A stretch of DNA of 40,854 nucleotides from Candidatus Aegiribacteria sp. (GTDB taxonomy: Bacteria; Fermentibacterota; Fermentibacteria; Fermentibacterales; JCC-6). Below, one piece after another: positions 1 through 7,320 of this stretch; within the stretch, counting starts at the first letter, position 1; each line of letters begins with the position of its first letter. The position numbers and the translations under genes were made by a program. The stretch lies in assembly GCA_013138965.1 (NCBI GenBank), contig WTBT01000053.1, positions 1 through 40,854 of the forward strand, in the 5' to 3' direction. Below the pieces are notes generated by a model. The model made no database searches and was not told the origin of the DNA. It was given only the letters and a program-made list of their open reading frames with translations.

Positions 1-128
1 CCTCATAGCTGAGATAGAATGATTACAGATTTGAGGAGAATACTTGAATGTATTTGACGATAATATGTGGTCATTATAGCCAGATATGTGGTTCCTTATG
101 CCGATGCTGCATTCTCGGACAGCCTCCT
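1..128 (+). repeat. Interspersed structured repeat, copy 1 (at window edge)
   Basis: This segment matches 7185-7311 read on the opposite strand, with about nine substitutions and one single-base indel over 128 positions. The 3' boundary is sharp after the terminal CCTCCT. The 5' boundary cannot be seen because the window starts here. It can fold into three hairpins: a long stem between 16-30 and 63-77, a small AATAC/GTATT hairpin inside its loop (39-54), and a CCGA/TCGG hairpin at about 101-118. The 3' end and stop codon (74-76) of the minus-strand gene to the right lie inside it. The family is not one I recognise. Confidence 0.85.
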
Positions 129-1220
129 AGCCAGTGTAATGTTTTATTATACCCGGAATTGGTAACAGCACAAAGAAAATCTCTACCGGCTACAAAAGGT
201 TCAAAAGGGCCCCCATTGGAACTCATATTAAGCCTGGATACAAAGATTAATTCCTCGTCATCAGGTAAATTCAGACCAGATGGAAACAATCCACTTTTTT
301 CTGCACTACATACCCAAGGTTCAGTAAAAGGTTTTGATGAAGATATCGGACCAGTCTGATATACTGTAACATATTGACCACTGTCATCGTAAAGCACAAA
401 TCCACTCTCGGGAAATCTCTTTGCATCGGAATCATTCCAGAATGAGCCCCAGAATGAACCAGTTGGTTCGAATCCATCAGGAAGAGGGATAGAGTAGTGA
501 CCTGTTTCGGAATCGTAAATAACATTCTCGAAACCTGTTGAAGTGAGATCATTGAAATCTTGGGTTCGTAACGGGTAATCGTTATAAATAGGAAAATCTA
601 AGTAGTGGGCAGAACTTCTCGATACAATCAATGTCACCATCAGAAGATCTGCACAACAGGCTTGAAAAAGATATATCTACTGATTTAAGTTTTTCACCAA
701 CTCGGGTGACCAGGTCGACCCACTGAGCCTGTATGAACGGATTATTCTCTTCCTTCCACCTGTGATCAGGTTCATCAAAGGCGATTACACCAGCGAAGTC
801 GCCGCCGTTAGCGTTATAGTTTGCACTCCAATCAGCCAATAAATCAACGCGATCCAAGTTTTCATTGATCTGCTCACAATCTGTTATAAATTTGCCACCA
901 AAGAAGAGCAAATTCTCACTATTTGCCGCATTTGCGACTCCATCGAAGTTATACTGATCTCTTGAGGATACCCCAGTGAAACCTGCCGATTTAGCCTCGC
1001 TGAAAAGATTAACTAGATCAACATGTCCTTGTGACCAACTATCGTTATAAAACTGATTGTAGGCGCAGAGTAGATTCGTTGTGCCTCTTGTGTCCCATAT
1101 GATCGGAAAGCACCGCTCATCGTCATACATAAAATAATGTTCGCCATGTCTATTTTCATAATTAACCGGCATCGCTACATATACGATCATAAATATAGAG
1201 ATTAGTGCGAGTTTCATCAT
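74..1220 (-). pseudogene. Secreted protein of unknown function, frameshifted
   Basis: Two minus-strand reading frames overlap at 582-640 and read as one protein of about 380 residues if one base is removed between about 600 and 640. The first frame starts at ATG 1220 (or 1217) with a signal peptide (MMKLALISIFMIVYVAM). It continues with a soluble, aromatic-rich domain holding an FDEPD motif, reminiscent of TIM-barrel glycosidases, though I cannot name a family. The second frame runs to a stop at 74-76. Its last ~18 codons are encoded by the interspersed repeat, so the native C-terminus may have been lost. A nine-base G run (coding strand) sits where the ribosome binding site should be. Whether the frameshift is a real mutation or an assembly error cannot be decided from one sequence. 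Confidence 0.55.
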
Positions 1221-1230
1221 TCCCCCCCCC
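1221..1230 (-). promoter_or_regulatory. Poly-G tract at the ribosome binding site
   Basis: Nine consecutive C (1222-1230) on the plus strand give a G9 run immediately upstream of the ATG of the secreted protein gene, in the position of its Shine-Dalgarno sequence. Slippage would change the spacing or strength of the site. Confidence 0.4.
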
Positions 1231-1276
1231 TGTTGTTTAATGAAGCCTCGAAACAATTATTACTTACTGTGATTTT

Positions 1277-1477
1277 ATGCTGTGGTCAAGGGGTCGAAAT
1301 AGACATGTTTGTTTTCCATTTGAGAGATTTGCCGGTCTTGTTTTCAAAATACTTCTCGAAGAGAGCATGATCTCAGAAGAACTGGTGGAGAAGATTGGTA
1401 ATACTGTTCTCACGGATTCAGAGCGTGCCTTGTTAAGATCCACTCAAATACATGATAGTCCCTATGCTGATTTATGA
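1277..1477 (+). pseudogene. Possible IS91-type transposase remnant
   Basis: A 66-codon open frame contains a stretch (FERFAGLVFKILLEE, then ISEELVEKI) that resembles the part of IS91/IS801-family Y2 transposases just before their conserved WRHSGF motif. That motif and both the upstream and downstream domains are absent, so at most this is a decayed fragment. It lies 22 bp from the 3' end of ssrA, and tmRNA genes are common integration targets. I judged the resemblance from memory of the family; a short chance ORF is the alternative. Confidence 0.3.
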
Positions 1478-1499
1478 CAGTATCTTATGGTCTTTCAAA

Positions 1500-1851
1500 T
1501 GGTGGAGGCGGCGGGATTCGAACCCGCGTCCGAGATCAGGGATCTGTCGGCTCTACATGTTTAGTCCGGATTAATGTCATTCTGATTCGGCTCCGGTCGG
1601 CCTTGTCAGACCTAGCTCCCATTTAATCTCGCTGCTTACGTCTGGAAACGGGGCTTCGCAGCCAGCTTTCCTTCTTCCGCCCAATCCCCGAAAGGAAAGC
1701 TATTCCAGGGAGGACGGCTGTTCCTGTTATTCGGAACAGCGTGCCGTATTTATGCGGCAGTTATTTCTATCCGCCTGTTTAACGAGGCAGCGGATAACCT
1801 CGACATGCAACCGTCAAACCGCTTCTGAACCCGTCGATACCTGTCGCCCCC
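1500..1851 (-). ncRNA. ssrA: tmRNA
   Basis: Transfer-messenger RNA of about 352 nt including CCA. The 5' end GGGGGCG pairs with CGCCTCC before the terminal ACCA (one G-U), forming the acceptor stem. Conserved tmRNA boxes follow the 5' end (GACAGGTATCGACGGG) and precede the 3' end (the T-arm GCGGGTTCGAATCCCGC). Pseudoknot 1 is clear: CGAGG/CCTCG (1798-1802 with 1783-1787) interlaced with TATCCGC/GCGGATA (1790-1796 with 1768-1774). The tag frame is unusual. Nine bases after the pseudoknot the expected Ala resume codon is GCC, but the frame reads GCC GCA TAA, giving two codons only. An alternative frame stops at GAATAA in the next hairpin loop and encodes no Ala-Leu-Ala-Ala ending. Confidence 0.93.
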
Positions 1852-1994
1852 GCAGTCTGCATAACACAAGCTTATTATGGGAATTATATTGAATCTGTCA
1901 ACCCCCTGACAAAATGGGGCTTGCTAAATGTCTGAAATTGAATTATTAAATTGAGTCTTATTTGGATCATATAAATACAATTAGGAGTTAAGAA

Positions 1995-2183
1995 ATGTCA
2001 TGGAAATGTGATATCTGTGGTAAAGGGCCTTCAGTTGGAAATCGAGTCAGCCATTCTAACAGACATACAAAACATGTCTGGAAACCGAACCTTCAGAATG
2101 CAAGGATACTGGTCGACGGCAAGGCAAAGAAAGTTAAGATATGTACCAGCTGTCTTAAAAGGGGTAAGTATCAGAAAATCTAA
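1995..2183 (+). CDS. rpmB: 50S ribosomal protein L28
   Basis: A 62-residue large-subunit ribosomal protein. The start CDICGKGP and the core [18 protein letters not shown] are typical of bacterial L28. A second Cys pair near the C-terminus (CTSC) with the first (CDIC) makes this the zinc-binding C+ type. The start is supported by an AGGAG at 1983-1987, seven bases before ATG. It is the only plus-strand gene in this part of the window and is monocistronic: a strong terminator follows 15 bases after the stop. The region between tmRNA and this gene (1852-1994) is AT-rich and must hold its promoter, but I could not fix a convincing -35/-10 pair. Confidence 0.95.
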   Translation: MSWKCDICGKGPSVGNRVSHSNRHTKHVWKPNLQNARILVDGKAKKVKICTSCLKRGKYQKI

Positions 2184-2198
2184 CCAGCGTTTTAATCA

Positions 2199-2233
2199 GA
2201 AAAGCGGGAATGAATCTGACATTCCCGCTTTTC
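2199..2233. terminator. Bidirectional intrinsic terminator between rpmB and radical SAM gene
   Basis: A perfect 14-bp stem (GAAAAGCGGGAATG with CATTCCCGCTTTTC) and a 7-base loop lie between two convergent genes. The stem ends in an A-run on one side and a T-run on the other, so it can work in both directions. Confidence 0.85.
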
Positions 2234-2255
2234 ATATTGGAAAGATAATCGGTAT

Positions 2256-3926
2256 CTAATCAGAATCTTCTTGTTCTGATTCCTTCTCCAGAGACTTCAA
2301 TCTGTTCTGATTGAGAGAAAATGATGCGTGGTATTCCCGGGCAAGCCTTGTGTGGCCAAAACCCATATTAAGGAAACTCCATTCGAAAGATGTATCCGGA
2401 TCAATATCTTCCAGAACCCAGTTGATGTTCACACCGGCTTTCTTGAAAGCGGTATTCCATCCCACACCTGAAAGCTTCGCTTCAAGAGCGGTGCTCGTTC
2501 TGTGATCTCCCCTTGCAAGAAGCGCTCTGATATGAGATTCACGTGGATCGCCGTATATGACAGTGACTCTTTTTATCTTCCTGAATTCGGGTTCGAACCA
2601 TTCCATCCATTCCCTCAGGCTGGTGGGAGCCGCCATCGAAGTCCATTGAAATGCAGTCCATGGTTTTGGGATGAAAGGATTTATATTAACACGAATTGGC
2701 AGAGTGGTTCTACTTCGGATCTCTTTAACGAAATCAACTATTGATACTCTATCCGCTTCAGTCTCGAAGGGTAAACCGATCATGAAATATATCCTGATAC
2801 TCTTTACAGTCTCATCGGAATATTTCTCGACCGATTCGAAAAGCTGACTGTTTTTGAGTTTCTTCCCGATAACTCTCCTCAGGGAATCCGTTCCAGTCTC
2901 GGGAGACAGTACGATGGATTTCTCCTTCAGATCATCAGGCATCTCGCTGGAATGAATCTGGTCCTCATACTTATTTGAGCAGAATATGACCTCCAGATTC
3001 CGTTTCTTAGCTGCCTTGATGACCTTGCGAATCTCAGGATAGGATCTTGGTGAACTGCCGAGAAGAGCAAGTTTCTTGATATCGGGCAGGTTTGCAATAG
3101 TATTTTCCAGCTCTTCAAGCTTGCATTCTCTATACGGAAGACTGACATATCCAGGCTGACAGAACTTGCAGTTGAAAGAACATCCTCTGGATATCTCGAG
3201 CAGTGTTACATCGCTGTTGATACAATCGGGAGAATGAATGAATGAGGTCATTCCCATCCCATCAGAACCTGCCCATTGACGCATAATCGAGCTTACTTTG
3301 CCAGGTATATCGTGTACTGAAGGAATGTACATCCCGGGCAGTGCGGCAAGCCTCCGCAGGAGCTTCCTCTTTGATGCGCCCTGTGCACCGAGGCTTTTAA
3401 TCGTATCGAGAACCGGGCCTATTGATGGTTCTGTTTCCCCTATTACGAAGGCATCCATGAACAGTGAAAGAGGTAGTGGATTAGCCGTAACCGGTGTCCC
3501 TCCAGCAATAACCAGGGGCCATTTAGTGACTCTTTCTTCGCCCCTCTGCTCGATGCCGGAAAGCTTCATCATCTCCAGGATTCTCAGATAGTCATCTTCG
3601 CTGTCAGAAGTGAAAACAAGCAGATCACACTGTTTTATCGATTTGCCCGTTTCAAGCGTTATAGAGGGATTTCCGTATCTGCTTCTCCAGTGAAACTCAT
3701 CCTTATCGGGATAGAATGCCCTTTCACAGCAGGTTTCCGGCCAGGAAGCCAGCTGCCTGAAAATACTCTGGAATCTGAGAGAGGACATTGCGGTGCTGTA
3801 TTCTCTGGGAGAAGCCAGGATTATTTCAAAGATCCCCTGCTTTGATACGGTATGAGTACATGTCTCGTTATCCAGTAGCCTGCGTCGACGTTCATCATAA
3901 TACTCGGCTGCAGGTTTTCTGCTCAT
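2256..3926 (-). CDS. Radical SAM protein with N-terminal cobalamin-binding-like domain
   Basis: A 556-residue protein. Residues about 30-180 look like the Rossmann-type B12-binding domain found in front of many radical SAM enzymes, without an obvious DxHxxG cobalamin-ligand motif. The radical SAM cluster motif is C249-x3-C253-x2-C256 (RGCSFNCKFC), followed by the barrel with LSPETG and the IGLPFET motif. It resembles the N-terminal part of the TIGR03960 group of B12-binding-type radical SAM proteins of unknown substrate; some relatives carry an extra fused C-terminal domain not seen here. ATG at 3926 is preceded by GGAGG nine bases upstream. It lies 105 bp downstream of ftsZ on the same strand and may be read through from the dcw operon. 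Substrate unknown. Confidence 0.8.
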   Translation of the reverse strand: MSRKPAAEYYDERRRRLLDNETCTHTVSKQGIFEIILASPREYSTAMSSLRFQSIFRQLASWPETCCERAFYPDKDEFHWRSRYGNPSITLETGKSIKQCDLLVFTSDSEDDYLRILEMMKLSGIEQRGEERVTKWPLVIAGGTPVTANPLPLSLFMDAFVIGETEPSIGPVLDTIKSLGAQGASKRKLLRRLAALPGMYIPSVHDIPGKVSSIMRQWAGSDGMGMTSFIHSPDCINSDVTLLEISRGCSFNCKFCQPGYVSLPYRECKLEELENTIANLPDIKKLALLGSSPRSYPEIRKVIKAAKKRNLEVIFCSNKYEDQIHSSEMPDDLKEKSIVLSPETGTDSLRRVIGKKLKNSQLFESVEKYSDETVKSIRIYFMIGLPFETEADRVSIVDFVKEIRSRTTLPIRVNINPFIPKPWTAFQWTSMAAPTSLREWMEWFEPEFRKIKRVTVIYGDPRESHIRALLARGDHRTSTALEAKLSGVGWNTAFKKAGVNINWVLEDIDPDTSFEWSFLNMGFGHTRLAREYHASFSLNQNRLKSLEKESEQEDSD

Positions 3927-4031
3927 ACGTGTTACCCTCCATTCTTAGATGCGGGTAATATATGATAATGAAACGAATACCGCTAGATGATATTGTTATA
4001 TACATGGTATGCTATCATTTATCATGCCCGG

Positions 4032-5186
4032 TTAACTTCTGAAGAATGGCGGGTGCTTTTTCCTTTCCTCCTTTCCGGCGGTTCTGGCGGCTCCAAGAAT
4101 GAAGGGGATTCTATCTCGCTCAATATCCCTTGAAGCACTCTGAGATTTCAGACTTTCAGGCAATCTGAGGTCCACTGAATCGATTTCCATATCTTCGATC
4201 TCGCCGAAACCTGTTGCAATGACGGTAACTTTCAGTTTATCACCCATACTTTCGACTATACTGGTTCCCAGCGATACATCAGCCTGCGCTCCTACAGCCT
4301 TTGTAACGACCTCTACCGCCTCGTGGAACTCAGCGAATTTCATGCTTGAAGAAGCCTGAATACTTACAAGAAGTGACTGCGCGCCCTCAATCGATACATT
4401 TTCCAGAAGCGGGTCCGATATGGCTCTGCTTGCTGCTTCGGAAGCACGGTGTTCACCGTTGCAGCAGCCTGTGCCCATCATGGCGCCTCCACCGGTTGTA
4501 ATAACCTTCTTGATATCCTGAAAATCCAGGTTCATGAGACCAGGAGATGAAATTATGTTCGCAATACCTTCCACCGCATCCTTCAGTGTTCTGTTGCCTC
4601 TCTCTAAAGCATTGCACAGCGTCTCATCATCACCGGCTTCACGGCGCAGGCTGTCGTTAGGGATGACAATCAGGGTATCAACCTCTTTTCGCAGTGCTGA
4701 TATGCCCTGCTCGGCTCTGTTTTTCTTAACTGATCCCTCGATCTCGAAGGGTCTGGTTACGACTCCGACAGTGATGGCATTAAGTTCCCTTGCGATGCGA
4801 GCCACGACGGGAGCTGCTCCGGTGCCTGTTCCTCCACCCATGCCGGCAGTAATGAAAACCATGCTGCAATCCTGGAGGCTTTCGACAATTTCATCTCTGC
4901 TCTCCTCAGCGGAACTCTCTCCTGTTTCAACATTTCCGCCAGCCCCCAGACCACCGGTAAGCTTGGGGCCGAGTTGCACTTTCAGATCCGGCTCGCAATT
5001 CTGCAGTGCCTGAAGATCAGTATTCAATGCGATATACTCAACGCCCACAATGTCAGCATTCAACATCCTGTCAATGGCGTTGCAGCCACATCCGCCGATA
5101 CCAACCACGACTATCTTCGGTTTGCCATGATATTCCTCGGTCACGTCAACTATCTGGAGCCTGGGTCCTTCCTCTTGCGGTATCAT
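4032..5186 (-). CDS. ftsZ: Cell division protein FtsZ
   Basis: Tubulin-like GTPase that forms the Z ring. The nucleotide loop GIGGCGCNA near the N-terminus and the tubulin signature GGGTGTGAAP are intact, as is the T7 loop region (NLDFQDIK). I chose ATG 5186 (384 aa) because AGGAGAGG lies just upstream; a GTG at 5204 in the ftsA stop region would add six residues. It starts 17 bp after ftsA and is the last gene of the dcw cluster. The C-terminus is unusual: an IPFIL segment resembles the conserved FtsA/ZipA-binding peptide (IPAFL) but is not terminal, and a basic HPPFFRS tail follows. Confidence 0.97.
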   Translation of the reverse strand: MIPQEEGPRLQIVDVTEEYHGKPKIVVVGIGGCGCNAIDRMLNADIVGVEYIALNTDLQALQNCEPDLKVQLGPKLTGGLGAGGNVETGESSAEESRDEIVESLQDCSMVFITAGMGGGTGTGAAPVVARIARELNAITVGVVTRPFEIEGSVKKNRAEQGISALRKEVDTLIVIPNDSLRREAGDDETLCNALERGNRTLKDAVEGIANIISSPGLMNLDFQDIKKVITTGGGAMMGTGCCNGEHRASEAASRAISDPLLENVSIEGAQSLLVSIQASSSMKFAEFHEAVEVVTKAVGAQADVSLGTSIVESMGDKLKVTVIATGFGEIEDMEIDSVDLRLPESLKSQSASRDIERDRIPFILGAARTAGKEERKKHPPFFRS

Positions 5187-5203
5187 TTTTCCTCTCCTGT
5201 TCA

Positions 5204-6448
5204 CTATCTGAGTTTCCTTATCAATCCCTTTATTCGCAACGCCGCTTTACCAAGCGGGTTCGACATCTTCCTCTGCTCATATTCGCTATCCTCTTCATAT
5301 GAAAGCAGAACAAGTCCCACAGCATTGGCGAATTCAGCGCTTTCTATTAGAGAAGAGGACATATCTATCCCACCGGGTCTTCCCACTTCAACCGGTATGC
5401 CTATGATTCTGGATGCCATGCTGGTTAATCCTCTAAGGTAAGACGTCCCCCCGGAGAGAACTATTCCCGCAGGCAGATCCGATTCCTGAATTCCAGCCTG
5501 CTTGAGTTCACAGAGAATGTCTCCTATAAGACTACCCGCGCTTCTGTATGCGATTTCATTAATAGCTTCATCTGTGATGGGGATCGTGCTCCTTCCACCG
5601 AAGGTACTCACCGTAATTTCCGTGTCATGTGTTTTTGATCTGCGGGCCAGATCAATGTACTCCTTTTTCAGTCTTTCAGCTTCGTATCTGGGAATGCGAA
5701 TCTGCTGCAGAGCTCTTGTTATCGATTCGCCTCCGCACGGAATAACCGCGAGATGAGCCAGAACACCTGAATGGAATACCGCAATATCGGTTGTATCAGC
5801 GCCGATATCAGCGAGTACTACTCCTATTTCCATTTCATCCGGAGTCAGAACGGACCTGGCGGACGCAGATGCAGAGGGATAGAGCGCCGAAACGTTCTTC
5901 CCCGCATCACGGATTACCTGCTCAAGGTTCAAAACAGCAGTTCTGTCAGCGGTTACCATGTAGATGTCCGCTGTAAGCCTCTCCGCCCGGAGACCTACTG
6001 GAGGCCGCGACAATCTGCTGGAACCATCTATTGTATATCCGCATTTCTCCGTCCGGAGAACCATGGATTCCCTGGGCAGCTTGATCATCTGTGCGGTTTC
6101 AGCCGCATCTTCAATATCCATCCAGGTCACTTTTCCGGAAACGAATTCATCCTCCCGTTCGACATTCACCGTTCCCCTCCCGGGGAACCCTCTCACATGG
6201 GATCCGCTTATCGACACGGCTGTATCGATTATTTTCCATGATGAAAGCGATTCTGCTTCTTCTATAGCCTGGGATACCGCTTCAGCAGCACCCGAAAGGT
6301 CCACGATTACACCCTCGATTACGCTGCCTGAAGTGGACGCCTGACCTGCCCCGGTTATATGGAGTATTCCCTCTTCGTCGACCTCCGCTACGACACAGAT
6401 GACGTTCTTGCTGCCAACATCAACTCCGGCATAGATCTCAGGATTCAT
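5204..6448 (-). CDS. ftsA: Cell division protein FtsA
   Basis: Actin-like ATPase that tethers FtsZ to the membrane; 414 aa. The opening YAGVDVGSKNV and the later ADIGADTTDIAVF are the phosphate-binding loops of the actin fold, and VLSGGTSYLRGL is the adenosine loop. The C-terminal tail ends in a basic amphipathic segment (AALRIKGLIRKLR) that fits the membrane-targeting helix. The gene overlaps ftsQ by 4 nt (ATGA) and is followed by ftsZ, the standard order. Confidence 0.97.
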   Translation of the reverse strand: MNPEIYAGVDVGSKNVICVVAEVDEEGILHITGAGQASTSGSVIEGVIVDLSGAAEAVSQAIEEAESLSSWKIIDTAVSISGSHVRGFPGRGTVNVEREDEFVSGKVTWMDIEDAAETAQMIKLPRESMVLRTEKCGYTIDGSSRLSRPPVGLRAERLTADIYMVTADRTAVLNLEQVIRDAGKNVSALYPSASASARSVLTPDEMEIGVVLADIGADTTDIAVFHSGVLAHLAVIPCGGESITRALQQIRIPRYEAERLKKEYIDLARRSKTHDTEITVSTFGGRSTIPITDEAINEIAYRSAGSLIGDILCELKQAGIQESDLPAGIVLSGGTSYLRGLTSMASRIIGIPVEVGRPGGIDMSSSLIESAEFANAVGLVLLSYEEDSEYEQRKMSNPLGKAALRIKGLIRKLR

Positions 6449-7161
6449 ATTTCACCCCCCTGAGATGCTGAATTTACCTGCGACTTTCTCAGAACAGCCT
6501 GATTCGAGTATCTCATATCCACCTGATAGCAGGCCTCGGAACCGGACAGCGAAGAGGCAAGCTGCCGGTAACCAGCCCATCTTTCGGAAAGTCGATCATT
6601 TCCAAGAAGCACTTCACATCCGTCGCCAACGAATACAGATAATCCTCTGTCCGTATATCTGAATAGAAGACAGTCATACTCCATGTCGAAAGCCCTGAAC
6701 CATGCCGCAAGTGTCCTTGAAACCGCTGGATCTAACCTTTCCCGGGATTCAACAACAGGTAGACTGTCGGTAATAAAGCGAGGCGGAAGAACCTCGCCAA
6801 TGGAGGAAACAGCTGTAACTCCGGATGAGTCACTTACTGCGAAAACAGGTTCCGCGATTCTTATTTCAAGTATGAGACAGCTGAAGGGCACCCGATTAAC
6901 ATGCGCGGAATCGATACCTGGTACATCGGACAACATATCCTGAAGTTCAACAGGGTCTATCTGCCAGATAGATGTCCCGAACAAAGGCTTCACCACCTGG
7001 CAGATCGCAGACGAGTCGGAATGCCGCGCTCCTCTAATGCGCACTGTATCCAGATCGAAAGCGCCTCCCCTTTCGGACCATCTGTATCCCATGGCGATGG
7101 CAAAGGCCGAGAGCCCTGAAACAAGTAACACCCAGAATGCAGCCCTCCGTCGCCCCTTCAT
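6445..7161 (-). CDS. ftsQ: Cell division protein FtsQ/DivIB
   Basis: A 238-residue bitopic divisome protein. A short basic N-terminus (MKGRRR) is followed by one transmembrane helix (residues about 8-25), a POTRA domain starting at FDLDTVRIRG, and the FtsQ/DivIB beta domain. The ATG at 7161 has a GGAGG seven bases upstream. Unlike its neighbours it is not coupled to the preceding gene: 159 bp separate it from murC, filled almost entirely by the second copy of the interspersed repeat. In many genomes murB and ddl lie at this point; neither is found in the window. Confidence 0.9.
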   Translation of the reverse strand: MKGRRRAAFWVLLVSGLSAFAIAMGYRWSERGGAFDLDTVRIRGARHSDSSAICQVVKPLFGTSIWQIDPVELQDMLSDVPGIDSAHVNRVPFSCLILEIRIAEPVFAVSDSSGVTAVSSIGEVLPPRFITDSLPVVESRERLDPAVSRTLAAWFRAFDMEYDCLLFRYTDRGLSVFVGDGCEVLLGNDRLSERWAGYRQLASSLSGSEACYQVDMRYSNQAVLRKSQVNSASQGGEI

Positions 7162-7184
7162 TCAGCGTCCTCCACAAGCTCTCC

Positions 7185-7311
7185 AGGAGGCTGTCCGATA
7201 ATGCAGCATCGGCATAAGAAACCCCATATCTGGCTAGAATGATCACATATTATCGTCAAATACATCCAGTATTCTCCTCTAATCTGTGACCATTCTATCT
7301 CAGCTATGAGG
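7185..7311 (-). repeat. Interspersed structured repeat, copy 2 (between murC and ftsQ)
   Basis: This is the 127-bp partner of the repeat at 1-128, in the sense direction of the dcw operon. The main stem pairs AGAATGGTCACAGAT with ATATGTGATCATTCT, 14 of 15 positions including one G-U. The positions that differ from copy 1 in this stem stay paired or regain pairing. Two smaller hairpins (AATAC/GTATT and CCGAT/ATCGG) are also kept. It begins about ten bases after the murC stop and ends 24 bp before the ftsQ start, so it must be transcribed within the operon. Possible roles (RNA processing site, attenuator, promoter island or mobile palindrome) cannot be told apart here. Confidence 0.88.
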
Positions 7312-7320
7312 CTCTTCTGC

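Noticed and set aside
48-359. Plus-strand ORF of 103 codons starting inside the repeat behind GAGGAG
   Set aside because: It is antisense to the secreted-protein gene. The part shared with copy 2 differs at several non-conservative residues, and its only well-conserved feature is the hairpin structure.
3940-4030. Imperfect inverted repeat after ftsZ as a terminator
   Set aside because: Pairing is weak with a long loop and there is no T-run in the direction of transcription.
4534-5013. Long plus-strand ORF antisense to ftsZ
   Set aside because: A shadow frame of a well-supported gene, as are the other antisense ORFs over the mur, fts, ugd, rnf and sel genes.
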